Origin: Treponema bryantii
GTDB taxonomy: Bacteria > Spirochaetota > Spirochaetia > Treponematales > Treponemataceae
DNA length: 44,763 nucleotides
Direction: 5' to 3'
Assembly (NCBI GenBank): GCA_015061465.1
Contig: SUWN01000014.1
Span: 1-44,763 of the forward strand
Made by a program: the position numbers and the translations under genes
Shown here: piece by piece, positions 34,001 to 41,906 of the stretch
How positions within the stretch are numbered: position 1 is the stretch's first letter
How the letters are laid out: each line of letters begins with the position of its first letter
Notes under the pieces: model-generated
Told to the model about the DNA's origin: nothing
Seen by the model: the letters and a program-made list of their open reading frames with translations, nothing else
Databases searched by the model: none

Positions 34001-34120
34001 AGTGCTCGTAAAGTTATCAACGAAAAAGAAGATCCACGTGAAACTCTTATTGATTATGCACGTAAGATTAACGAAGAATTGACACGTAAACGTCAAGAAT
34101 TTGGTTTACCAATCGAGTAA
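31061..34120 (+). CDS. Membrane-anchored giant substrate-binding protein with duplicated beta-sandwich domains
   Basis: A 1019-residue protein. An uncleaved-looking anchor (about 12-31, IIGVLAIVLVFVLSSLI) is followed by two related beta-rich domains. Repeat one (about 109-216) has WDLEVLEEGFYNIEMEY, ILYINGEMPF and PYKFYFKKGQNRITLES; repeat two (about 309-393) has WEIDIPENGWYTISVQA, SLYIDGKIPM and PYQFYLSKGKHRIRLEA. Such domains resemble galactose-binding or carbohydrate-binding modules. A helical stretch (400-560) leads to a family 1 solute-binding domain from about 575 (NMVDDSFTPNTGINVNVKVV, AGNGPDVIIS, NGGLYALPEQQTFNLLFYRK, MKWWVSTDTQ). It should capture a sugar in the periplasm for the permeases just downstream. 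I recall similar long binding proteins at the head of comparable clusters in Bacillota. Confidence 0.85.
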   Translation: MIGIKINKTLRNFIIGVLAIVLVFVLSSLIPEKGFSEKYEGYDLSTSMGSVSTSRTYAEYLAMHSKARMPQSSVDVDILGFDSEESVGVHAESDYYGKEVVVTEDRSSVTWDLEVLEEGFYNIEMEYIAIPSRNVSMERILYINGEMPFSGADILTFARLWKDGGEIKFDNQGNNIRPAQVEFFDYQTAYFKSDLGYEVDPYKFYFKKGQNRITLESTNEPMAISKIKLVPVIKFDTYEEYIAKQPIKPEANKAKDISIKVQGEASVARSDPSLFARYDRSSAITEPYSVRNTVLNYTGGDSWRSPGQWIEWEIDIPENGWYTISVQARQFFQRGYVACRSLYIDGKIPMAEVKSIGFDYSSDWKTVTLADKKTKDPYQFYLSKGKHRIRLEATLGDVGQIINELQDSVYRLNTIYRTILVLTGVYPDQYRDYEIDKVYPAEVEAMLVESRRLYKMIDEFVRVTGQKSDKIAIAETLAVQLENFHKRPERITKAFANFKNDITSLSAALLAMTETKLDIDWILVQSADKKVKRQESNFFKKAKHEIVSFVVSLFVDTTMLGNVYEEGSPESENLIEAWIVVGRDQSTILKNMVDDSFTPNTGINVNVKVVAADAILNAVVAGNGPDVIISIYSSLPVDYALRNADVNLMRFDDCDEVLKQFHPSSYEPYKYNGGLYALPEQQTFNLLFYRKDILEQLELEVPKTWDDLIEILPTLQGNNLQVGITYPTLQNIDVSVFYSMAYQNGGVLYNDKGMKTLIDSEAGIAAFKTYTSFYNSYGLPPMFDFLNRFRSGEMPLGIANYTNYNTLTVSAPEIRGLWDFTYILGTEKTDADGNEYIDRSTVSGGVCCVMIKKGLDLSDIDPNMKTNFAYNSVNGRSLTSEIAPNVDQKTLAKILKNEKRMANSWEFMKWWVSTDTQVRFGREQEALLGSSARYPTANLEALKQLPWKSNQIEVLENSLDEAIGIPEVPGSYYTPRHIINSARKVINEKEDPRETLIDYARKINEELTRKRQEFGLPIE

Positions 34121-34133
34121 TGGAGAATGAAAT

Positions 34134-35072
34134 ATGAGTGACGTATGGACAAAATATTTTAATAAAAAAAGACTTGAATTATCAGATGCAACTCGTAGAG
34201 CAAAAACAATGAGTTTTTGTTACATCTTCATTTTGCCTTATGCTGTGTTGTTTTTGACATTCAATATTTTACCAATGATTACTTCTATGTATTATAGTTT
34301 TACAAACTTTAATATTTTGGAAAAACCTGATTTTATTGGTTTTAGAAACTATATTAACTTGTTCCTTCAAGATGAAGTATTCCAAACTGCAGTAAAAAAT
34401 ACTTTCTTTATTGCTGTTTTGACAGGTCCTGTTGGATATATTATTGCATTTATTTTTGCATGGTTAATTAATGAACTTCCAAAATGGATTAGAACATTAG
34501 TTGTATTCTTCTTCTATGCTCCATCTATTTCTGGAACAGCATATCTTGTTTTCCAAACATTATTCCGTGATGATGCACAGGGATGGTTGAATGCTTGGTT
34601 GATTAAAACTGGTATTGTATCAAATCCTGTTGCATTCCTTACAAATCCAGAAAATGTAATGAAAGTTCTTATTCCTGTAATTTTATGGACAAGTTTGGGA
34701 ACAGGGTTCCTTTCTTTTGTTGCAGGTCTTAAGGGTATTGATCAAGCTCAGTATGAAGCTGGTTATATTGACGGAATTCAAAACCGTTGGCAAGAATTGT
34801 GGTACATCACATTGCCAAATATGAAACCAATGTTGTTGTTCGGTGCTGTTATGCAAATCACAACAGCATTCAACGTTTGTGATATTCCAATGCAACTTGC
34901 AGGTTATCCATCTGTAGACTATTGTGCTCGTACAGTTGTAACTCACTTGTTTGACTACGGATATACTCGTTTCGAAATGGGTTATGCTTCTGCAATTGCA
35001 ACTGTTTTATTCTTGACAATGATTATCTGTAATAAGGTAATTCAATCTCTACTTAATAGAGTAGGACACTAA
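34134..35072 (+). CDS. Sugar ABC transporter permease (LplB/UgpA type), first pair
   Basis: A 312-residue permease with six predicted spans. The start ILPYAVLFLTFNILPMITSMYYS and the following TNFNILEKPDFIGFRNY are typical of the UgpA/MalF-like group. The EAA coupling loop reads YEAGYIDGIQNRWQELWYIT. GGAGA lies before the ATG, 14 bp after the binding-protein gene. It pairs with the permease encoded next and needs an ATPase from elsewhere, because none is encoded in this locus. Confidence 0.93.
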   Translation: MSDVWTKYFNKKRLELSDATRRAKTMSFCYIFILPYAVLFLTFNILPMITSMYYSFTNFNILEKPDFIGFRNYINLFLQDEVFQTAVKNTFFIAVLTGPVGYIIAFIFAWLINELPKWIRTLVVFFFYAPSISGTAYLVFQTLFRDDAQGWLNAWLIKTGIVSNPVAFLTNPENVMKVLIPVILWTSLGTGFLSFVAGLKGIDQAQYEAGYIDGIQNRWQELWYITLPNMKPMLLFGAVMQITTAFNVCDIPMQLAGYPSVDYCARTVVTHLFDYGYTRFEMGYASAIATVLFLTMIICNKVIQSLLNRVGH

Positions 35073-35087
35073 TTGAGGTAGATGGAA

Positions 35088-35984
35088 ATGAGTAGAAAAA
35101 AATTATATCAAGAAGGTCCTGTAATTCATCACTATAAATTTAGAAGAAAGCCAAATAGATCTGTTGCTGGAGATGTTGGAATCTATATTTTCCTTGCAAT
35201 ATGTTCTTTTATGATGCTTTTCCCTTTATTGTATGCTATTGCAAACTCTTTAAAACCATTGGATGAACTTTTAAAGTTCCCACCAACAGTTCTTCCTAGA
35301 AGACCAACTTTTGACAACTTTTCTGACCTTTTGGTTACAATGAGTCAGTCTTGGGTTCCTTTTTCTAGATATTTGTTCAATACAGTGTTTATTACAGTTG
35401 TGGGAACTTTTGGGCACGTAATCATTGCTTCTATGGCAGCTTACGTTCTTGCAAAATATAGATTCCCATTTGGAAATTTGTTCTTTAGAATTGTTGTAGT
35501 TGCACTTATGTTCAATGGTTATGTAACAGGTATTCCTAACTATTTGATTATGTGTAAATTGCACATTGTTGATACATATTGGGCTTTAATCCTTCCTGCA
35601 TTTGCTGCTCCAATTGGTTTGTTCCTTATGAAGCAGTTTATTGAAGGTATTCCAATGTCATTAATTGAAGCTGCAAAAATTGACGGTGCTCATGAATGGA
35701 CAATTTTTATGCGTTTGATTATGCCAAACGTTCGTCCTGCATGGCTTACAATTTCAATTTTCTCAGTTCAATCTTTGTGGAATAACAGAGCAACTACTGT
35801 TATTTATTCTGAAAATAAAAAGATGCTTAGTTATGCTTTGCAACAGATTCAAGCTGGTGGTATTGCTCGTACTGGACAAGCTGCTGCTGTAATTGTTGTA
35901 ACAATGTTAGTTCCTATTATCTTCTTTATTTTCTCTCAAAGTCAGATTATGGAAACAATGGCTACATCAGGACTTAAGGATTAG
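35088..35984 (+). CDS. Carbohydrate ABC transporter permease (LplC/UgpE type), first pair
   Basis: The second ATG at 35088 is a better start than 35082, because GAGG (35075-35078) is 9 nt from it and only 3 nt from the first. The 298-residue product has six spans, with the second-permease layout MMLFPLLYAIANSLKPLDELL, SLIEAAKIDGAHEWTIFMRL (EAA loop) and the ending MATSGLKD. This ending, 'GLKd/-G', is typical of LplC-like proteins. It forms the heterodimer with the product of the upstream gene. Confidence 0.92.
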   Translation: MSRKKLYQEGPVIHHYKFRRKPNRSVAGDVGIYIFLAICSFMMLFPLLYAIANSLKPLDELLKFPPTVLPRRPTFDNFSDLLVTMSQSWVPFSRYLFNTVFITVVGTFGHVIIASMAAYVLAKYRFPFGNLFFRIVVVALMFNGYVTGIPNYLIMCKLHIVDTYWALILPAFAAPIGLFLMKQFIEGIPMSLIEAAKIDGAHEWTIFMRLIMPNVRPAWLTISIFSVQSLWNNRATTVIYSENKKMLSYALQQIQAGGIARTGQAAAVIVVTMLVPIIFFIFSQSQIMETMATSGLKD

Positions 35985-35988
35985 TAAT

Positions 35989-37464
35989 ATGAATAGAAGA
36001 AAATTATTAATTATAGTAACAACTGTGTTTGCTTTATGTTCATCTCTATTTGCAAAAGGTGATACGTATATTTACGATTACTGGGGTGAAGTTGAAAAAT
36101 CACCTGATGTTTATAGACTTTTAGACGTAATGTATGCATCAGATTTTGATTTAGATGTTAATTTAAGAAATCCATCTGGGCTATTTGCTAATGGAAATCT
36201 TATTTATCTTGTTGATACAGATAATAATAGAATTCTTGAATTGCAATACAACGAAGATAAATCTTTAGTATTAAATCGTGTTATTGATAGATTTAATTCT
36301 GATGGTCAAGTTGTAGAAACTTTTAGCGGTCCAAAGGATATTTTTGTAAACAAAGAAGATGGTTCGTTCTTTATTGCAGATACAAATAACGGTCGTGTTG
36401 TAAAATTAGACAAAGATTTGAATTATATTCAATCTTTTGTTGAACCAGATGATCCAACTTACGAAAAAGGAAAAACATTCCTCCCAGAAAAAGTTGTTGC
36501 AGACTCAAAAGGTCGTGCATATGTTCTTGCAAAAAATATCAACAGAGGTTTCTTGAAATACGAATATGATGGTGTTTTTTCAGGATTCTTTGGTGCAAGT
36601 GAAGTAACTTTCAACTGGACAGATTATGTTTGGAAATTAATCTCTACAAAAGCTCAGAGAGAACAAATGGAATCTTTTGTTCCTACAGAATATTCAAATG
36701 CTTTTATGGATCAAGAAGGATTTGTTTATGCTGTTACAAGAACTTTCAGTGAATGGGATTTACACTCTGATAAAGCAAAGCCAATTCGTCGTTTGAATGC
36801 TTTAGGTAACGATATTCTTGTAAAATTGTCTAAAACTGGTTTGCCAATTGGTGACTTACAGTGGGGAAATGCTGGTGGTATTAAGGATCCTTCAAGATTT
36901 ACTGATATCACAGTTTTAGAAAACGAAGTTTACGTTGCTATCGATGAATCTCGTGGACGTTTGTTTGGATATAATAATCAAGGTTATCTTTTGTATGCTT
37001 TTGGTGGAAAAGGTAACTTGGAAGGATTCTTCCGTTCTCCTTCTGCAATTGTTAATGTTGGATATGATTTATTCGTTCTTGATACAATGAATGGTTCTTT
37101 GACAATTTTCTCTCCAACAAAATATGGCGAAATGATTTATAAAGCTACAGAATTATACGCTGTGGGTGATTATGATGGTTCGGCTGCAGCTTGGAGTGAA
37201 GTATTAAAAAATAACGGAAACTATGACTTGGCTTATATTGGATTAGGAAAATCGTACTTTAGACAAGAAAGATATGAAGAAGCTATGGAATTGTTCAAAT
37301 TGAAACGTTCTAAAGACAATTATTCAAAAGCTTTCATGTACTATAGAAAAGATTGGATTGAAAAAAATCTTGGAAAAGTTTTGATAGTTCTTTTGGTTAT
37401 CATTGTTGTTCCATTTATTGTAAAAGCTATTCTTAAGTTTAAGAAGGAGTTAGAGTCATTATGA
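35989..37464 (+). CDS. Secreted NHL-repeat beta-propeller plus TPR protein with C-terminal membrane anchor
   Basis: A 491-residue protein. Residues 1-22 are a signal peptide (LLIIVTTVFALCSSLFAKG). Next come NHL-type propeller repeats (about 50-375) with recurring 'P-gi-v---g-iyvaDt-N-RI--l' patterns, such as NLIYLVDTDNNRILEL and GSFFIADTNNGRVVKL. A TPR pair follows (about 382-440; ELYAVGDYDGSAAAWSEVLK and IGLGKSYFRQERYEEAMELF), then a span (about 463-482) and a Lys-rich tail. The propeller therefore faces the periplasm. The gene follows the permease by 4 bp and overlaps the Yip1 gene by 4 bp. A scaffold or sensor for the transporter complex is my inference. Confidence 0.78.
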   Translation: MNRRKLLIIVTTVFALCSSLFAKGDTYIYDYWGEVEKSPDVYRLLDVMYASDFDLDVNLRNPSGLFANGNLIYLVDTDNNRILELQYNEDKSLVLNRVIDRFNSDGQVVETFSGPKDIFVNKEDGSFFIADTNNGRVVKLDKDLNYIQSFVEPDDPTYEKGKTFLPEKVVADSKGRAYVLAKNINRGFLKYEYDGVFSGFFGASEVTFNWTDYVWKLISTKAQREQMESFVPTEYSNAFMDQEGFVYAVTRTFSEWDLHSDKAKPIRRLNALGNDILVKLSKTGLPIGDLQWGNAGGIKDPSRFTDITVLENEVYVAIDESRGRLFGYNNQGYLLYAFGGKGNLEGFFRSPSAIVNVGYDLFVLDTMNGSLTIFSPTKYGEMIYKATELYAVGDYDGSAAAWSEVLKNNGNYDLAYIGLGKSYFRQERYEEAMELFKLKRSKDNYSKAFMYYRKDWIEKNLGKVLIVLLVIIVVPFIVKAILKFKKELESL

Positions 37465-38138
37465 GTTATTTAGTAAAAAAAGCAAAAAAACTTCTAAATA
37501 AAGATTTATATATCAACTTTTTTGAGACACTACGCTATTCTTTGTATGTAATTTTTCATCCGGCAGATGGTTTCTGGGATTTGATTCATGCAAAACGTGG
37601 CTCATACGGTGCTGCAAACTTCATTCTTATTCTTACACTTCTTACTCACGTTTGGAAATTGCAATTTTCAAGTTTCTTACTTGTAGAAGTAAACTGGGAA
37701 GAAGTTAACTTATTTATGGAATTTGCAAAAATTCTTCTCCCTTTTATAATCTTTGTTATTTGTAACTGGGGTGTTACTACGTTATTTGATGGTAAAGGAC
37801 ATTTAGGTGATATTTACAAAGGAACTGCTTATGCATTAACTCCTTATCCACTTGTTCAACTTCCTATGATTGTAATTAGTAACTTTGTTACAATAGAAGA
37901 AGGTACATTCTATACAGTGTTTAATAGTGCTTCGTTTATGTGGTGTGCTATTTTAATATTTATGGCTATGATGATGATTCATGCTTACGGATTTGGAAAA
38001 ACATTGGTTTTCACTGTGTTTACATTATTCGGAATGCTGGTTTTCATTTTCATTATGTTATTGTTCTTTAGTATGATTTCTCAAGGTGTTTCTTATTTTA
38101 TCTCTCTTGGAAAAGAAGTCATGTTTAGGTTGAACTGA
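37461..38138 (+). CDS. Yip1-family membrane protein
   Basis: A 225-residue membrane protein with about five spans. The N-terminal SLYVIFHPADGFWDLIHAKRGSYG (the 'P---f--i---k-g' start of bacterial Yip1/DUF1282 proteins), then VTTLFDGKGHLGDIYKGTAY and LTPYPLVQLPMIVISNF are Yip1 hallmarks. The ATG overlaps the stop of the NHL-TPR gene (ATGA) and the DUF5696-like gene follows 14 bp later. The biochemical role of bacterial Yip1 proteins is unknown; placed between the NHL-TPR and glycosidase-like proteins it may help organise them in the inner membrane. Confidence 0.82.
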   Translation: MSYLVKKAKKLLNKDLYINFFETLRYSLYVIFHPADGFWDLIHAKRGSYGAANFILILTLLTHVWKLQFSSFLLVEVNWEEVNLFMEFAKILLPFIIFVICNWGVTTLFDGKGHLGDIYKGTAYALTPYPLVQLPMIVISNFVTIEEGTFYTVFNSASFMWCAILIFMAMMMIHAYGFGKTLVFTVFTLFGMLVFIFIMLLFFSMISQGVSYFISLGKEVMFRLN

Positions 38139-38152
38139 TAAGGGTTGCAATT

Positions 38153-40906
38153 ATGAAGAAAGATAAAGATATAAATGAAATTAATGAAAAACCTGAAACT
38201 GTAGTGGTTGAAAAGGCTAAAAAAGTTAAAGCTGAAAAACCTAAAAAAGAGAAGGTTGAAAAGGTAAAAAAAGCAAAAGCAAAGAAAAACGCTATGCCAG
38301 AAGGTTATATTGGTCGTCCAAAACCAATGAAAATGACAAAACAGCGTAAAAAGCCAACAGCTGGATTTTATGTTGGTTTAGGTTTCTTTGTTTTGTTAGC
38401 AGCTTTTATCGCATGGATTGTAGTTTTATTGGTTCGTGTAGAAAAAGTTGATACAACAAAATTCGTTTATTACGAATTTGATGAATCAAAAGCTCCTGAA
38501 TCATATACTTTGGAAAATCAGTATATGTTATTCACTTTGGATCCAAAAACAACAAGTTTTACTGTATTAGACAAACAATCTGGTAAAATTTGGAAATCAA
38601 ATCCAGATGGTGTAGATTCAGATAAAGTTGCTCTTGTAAAAGAAAAAAATGCAATGAAATCTCAATTCTTGCTAAAATATTCTACAGAACACGGTGTAGA
38701 TGATACATTTGATTCGTATAATTATAGTGTTACAAAGAAATTCTACGAAATCAAAAAATCTGGAAATGCAATTGATGTAAATTATGCAGTTGGTAACATC
38801 GAAAGAACATATATTTATCCTCCTGCAATTACAGAAACAGAAATGGATGTTTGGTTAGAAGAAATGTCAAAATCTGATCAAAGAACTGTAAAACAAGCTT
38901 ATCGATTAATTAATATTGATAGACTTAGTAAAGCAGATAATCTTGAAACACTTTTGACAAAATATCCTATTCTTGAAGAAGATAATGTATATGAAATTCG
39001 TGATTCTGTACAAACTTACTTAAAAGAAAAAATTGAAAAGATTTTTGAAAAAGTAGGTTATACAGAAGCTGACTTTGAAAAAGATTCTGCTTTCTATGCT
39101 GGTGGAAAAGTTAAGAATGTTCCTATGTTCAATGTTTGTATTACATATAAACTTGATGGAAAGAATCTTATCGTAGACGTTCCATTTGATAAAATTTCTT
39201 ACAAAATTGATTATCCTGTAACTCAGTTGTCTATTTTGCCATATTTTGGTGCTTCAACTACAACAGACGAAGGATTCTTGTTTGTTCCAGAGGGAAGTGG
39301 TGGAATTATCAACTTTAATAACGGAAAGGTAAGACAGAACGGTTATTATTCTGATGTTTATGGATGGGACTATGCAATGGACAGAAAAGCTATTATTGCA
39401 GAAACTCGTTCAGCATTCCCTGTTTACGGTATTTCTTATAATGATGCAAGTTTTATTTCTATAATTACTGATGGTGCAGAATACGCAGGTATTACAGCTG
39501 ATATTAGTGGAAAAATGGGAAGTTACAACTACGTTTATCCAACTTATAGAATGTTACATGCAGAACAGTATGATGTTTCTGTTCGTACAACAGCTGCTCA
39601 ATATGCATATGAAAAAGGTTTACCTGATGGTGAACACATTACTCAAAAATATTGTTTTGTTAATGGCGGTTCATATGTAGATATGGCAAAAGAATATAGA
39701 AATCATTTGTTTGCAAAAGAAAAGAAGGTAGATAATAAAACAATGCCTGTTGCTGTAGAAATTGTTGGTGCTGTAGATAAAGTTCAACAAGTAATGGGTA
39801 TCCCAAAAACTCTTCCATACAGACTTACTTCATATTCTGAAGCTACAGAAATTGTAAAAGAAATTGAAAGTTTAGGTGTTAAAAACGCAAATATTAAGTT
39901 ATCTGGATTCATTAATGAAGGAATTCGTCAAGTTATCTTAAAAGATTTTAAATTGATTAATTCACTTGGTGGAAAAAGAGAATTTGATAAAATGATTAAT
40001 GAAATTATTCCACTTTCTTCAAAATTGTATCTTGATGGAACAATTATGTTTGCTCATCGTTCTGATTTATCAGATGGATTTAACCGTTACAAAGATCCAG
40101 CTCGTTTTGCAAGTTCTGAAGTTGTTGAATTGAATGAATATTCTTCAATTTGGTATGGTAAATTGGAAGAAAGAGATAGTTATTTCTTATTATCTCCACA
40201 GTCATATTTGCAATGTGCAGATGAATTTATTACAAATGCAAGCAAATATGGTTTAGATGGTGTTTCATTTAGAGATTTTGGTTATCAATTAGCAGCTGAT
40301 TATAATGACAAACGTCATGTAAGTAGAAGTAAAGCAATTGATATTCAGAATGATACATTTAAATCTGCAAAGGCTAATAAACTTGGTGTTATGATTAATG
40401 CTGGTAATGATTATGCCTTAGAAAATGTAGATTTTATTACAAACATGACTCTACATGGAAATAGATATGCTATTTTGGATAATTTAGTTCCTTTCTATCA
40501 AATTGCACTTCACGGATATAAAAATTATGCAGGAACTGCAGTAAATCTTGGTTATGAAAATGATCAAGTAATTCTTGAAGCAGCAGAAAGCGGTGCAGGA
40601 TTGTATTTTGTATTTATGAAAGAAAGTGAAAAAATCCTTCAAGAAACATATTATACAGAATATTATTCAGCATGTTTTGATGATTGGAAAGATAGATTTG
40701 TTTCTATGTACAAGGAATACGATAACAAAATGATGCCTGTTATGAATAGTACAATTTCAAATCATGAATATTTGAACAATCAAGTTTCTTGTACATCTTA
40801 TGACAATGGCTATAAAGTTTTTGTAAACTTTGGTTATGTAGATTATACAACAGAATCAGGAGTACTTGTTCCTGCTCGTGATTATATTGTTATGGTGGAG
40901 GAATAG
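38153..40906 (+). CDS. Membrane-anchored DUF5696-like protein, putative TIM-barrel glycosidase
   Basis: A 917-residue protein. A cytosolic Lys/Ala/Glu-rich N terminus (1-68, with KVEKVKKAKAKK-type repeats) precedes one span (about 71-95). A large beta-sandwich region (about 110-520; YMLFTLDPKTTSFTVLDKQS, FGASTTTDEGFLFVPEGSGG) resembles the mutarotase-like N domain of glycosidases. A TIM-barrel-like part follows (about 530-780; KLSGFINEG, KLYLDGTIMFAH, YGLDGVSFRDFGYQ, GVMINAGNDYALENVDFI), then a beta-rich end. The pattern recalls clan GH-D or GH101-like hydrolases; Asp residues in LDGVSFRDF are candidate catalysts. I believe it belongs to DUF5696 but could not check. It would sit on the periplasmic side of the inner membrane. 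Confidence 0.7.
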   Translation: MKKDKDINEINEKPETVVVEKAKKVKAEKPKKEKVEKVKKAKAKKNAMPEGYIGRPKPMKMTKQRKKPTAGFYVGLGFFVLLAAFIAWIVVLLVRVEKVDTTKFVYYEFDESKAPESYTLENQYMLFTLDPKTTSFTVLDKQSGKIWKSNPDGVDSDKVALVKEKNAMKSQFLLKYSTEHGVDDTFDSYNYSVTKKFYEIKKSGNAIDVNYAVGNIERTYIYPPAITETEMDVWLEEMSKSDQRTVKQAYRLINIDRLSKADNLETLLTKYPILEEDNVYEIRDSVQTYLKEKIEKIFEKVGYTEADFEKDSAFYAGGKVKNVPMFNVCITYKLDGKNLIVDVPFDKISYKIDYPVTQLSILPYFGASTTTDEGFLFVPEGSGGIINFNNGKVRQNGYYSDVYGWDYAMDRKAIIAETRSAFPVYGISYNDASFISIITDGAEYAGITADISGKMGSYNYVYPTYRMLHAEQYDVSVRTTAAQYAYEKGLPDGEHITQKYCFVNGGSYVDMAKEYRNHLFAKEKKVDNKTMPVAVEIVGAVDKVQQVMGIPKTLPYRLTSYSEATEIVKEIESLGVKNANIKLSGFINEGIRQVILKDFKLINSLGGKREFDKMINEIIPLSSKLYLDGTIMFAHRSDLSDGFNRYKDPARFASSEVVELNEYSSIWYGKLEERDSYFLLSPQSYLQCADEFITNASKYGLDGVSFRDFGYQLAADYNDKRHVSRSKAIDIQNDTFKSAKANKLGVMINAGNDYALENVDFITNMTLHGNRYAILDNLVPFYQIALHGYKNYAGTAVNLGYENDQVILEAAESGAGLYFVFMKESEKILQETYYTEYYSACFDDWKDRFVSMYKEYDNKMMPVMNSTISNHEYLNNQVSCTSYDNGYKVFVNFGYVDYTTESGVLVPARDYIVMVEE

Positions 40907-40907
40907 T

Positions 40908-41906
40908 ATGCGTACAAAAGAAAAAAATATCGAAAATAATGCAACTAAACCTGTAAAAGAAAAGAAAGTTAAACAGCCAAAAACTGCTTTAGCGTTAAAA
41001 AGAAAGGTTGGTCTTACACAAAGACGTGCTTTTATTGGTTATTTGTTTATTTTACCATTTATCATCGGTTTTATTTTCTTTATGATAAAACCTCTTATTC
41101 AATCTTTGAATATGAGTTTGAGTGAAGTTATCCTCACAACAGAAGGTTTTAGCATCAATAAAAATAATTTCGCAAACTATATAAGAGCATTGACAATTGA
41201 TCCTGAATTTAACCGTATGTTGGTAGAATCTATTGGTCAAATGATTTATAGATCTTTAGCTACTATTGTATTCAGTTTCTTTGTTGCTTTGTTGTTAAAT
41301 CAAGAATTTAAAGGTCGTGCACTTGCTCGTTCTGTATTCTTCTTGACTGTAATTCTTTCATCAGGTGTATTGGTTGGTTTGGAATATAACAATACATTGA
41401 TGGCTCAGTTGAAAGAAACTATTGAAAAAGCAAGTAACGCAAATTCTATTACTGTAGTTTTGGAAGAAATTCTTGTTCCTAGTGCAAGTGGTATTAATGG
41501 TATTAGTGGAAAAGTTTTCAAAGTATTGTTTGATATAATTGATTCTATCTATGATGTTGCAATGGCTTCGGGAATTCAAATTATTATCATTCTTTCCGGT
41601 TTGCAAAATATTTCTCCAAGTATGTATGAAGCTGCCGAAATGGAAGGTTGTACAAGTTGGGAAAGTTTGTGGAAGATTACAGTTCCAATGGTAAGTCCTT
41701 TAATGCTTGTTTGTTGGATTTATACAATTGTAGACTTCTTTATGAAGACTGATAACAAAATCATGGGAAAAATCAATGAACAAATGATTGTTCAGTTAAA
41801 TTATGGATACAGTTCTGCTTTAGCATGGATTTACTTCATAGTTTGTATGGTTTTAATTGGAATAAGTTCTTTGATAATTTCTAAGGTGGTGTATAATTAT
41901 GACTAA
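40908..41906 (+). CDS. Sugar ABC transporter permease (first subunit of second pair)
   Basis: The ATG at 40908 is chosen because GTGGAGGA (40894-40902) precedes it; it lies one base after the stop of the DUF5696-like gene, while the longer frame from 40866 would overlap that gene by 41 bp. The 332-residue protein has a Lys-rich cytosolic tail (1-40), then six spans starting FIGYLFILPFIIGFIFFMIK. A loop of about 70 residues after span three (LKETIEKASNANSITVVLEE) is longer than usual and probably periplasmic. The EAA loop is MYEAAEMEGCTSWESLWKIT. It pairs with the next permease. Confidence 0.9.
   Translation: MRTKEKNIENNATKPVKEKKVKQPKTALALKRKVGLTQRRAFIGYLFILPFIIGFIFFMIKPLIQSLNMSLSEVILTTEGFSINKNNFANYIRALTIDPEFNRMLVESIGQMIYRSLATIVFSFFVALLLNQEFKGRALARSVFFLTVILSSGVLVGLEYNNTLMAQLKETIEKASNANSITVVLEEILVPSASGINGISGKVFKVLFDIIDSIYDVAMASGIQIIIILSGLQNISPSMYEAAEMEGCTSWESLWKITVPMVSPLMLVCWIYTIVDFFMKTDNKIMGKINEQMIVQLNYGYSSALAWIYFIVCMVLIGISSLIISKVVYNYD

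Noticed and set aside
40866..40907. Upstream start of the permease inside the DUF5696-like gene
   Set aside because: The added residues are hydrophobic and atypical; GGAGG points to the ATG at 40908.
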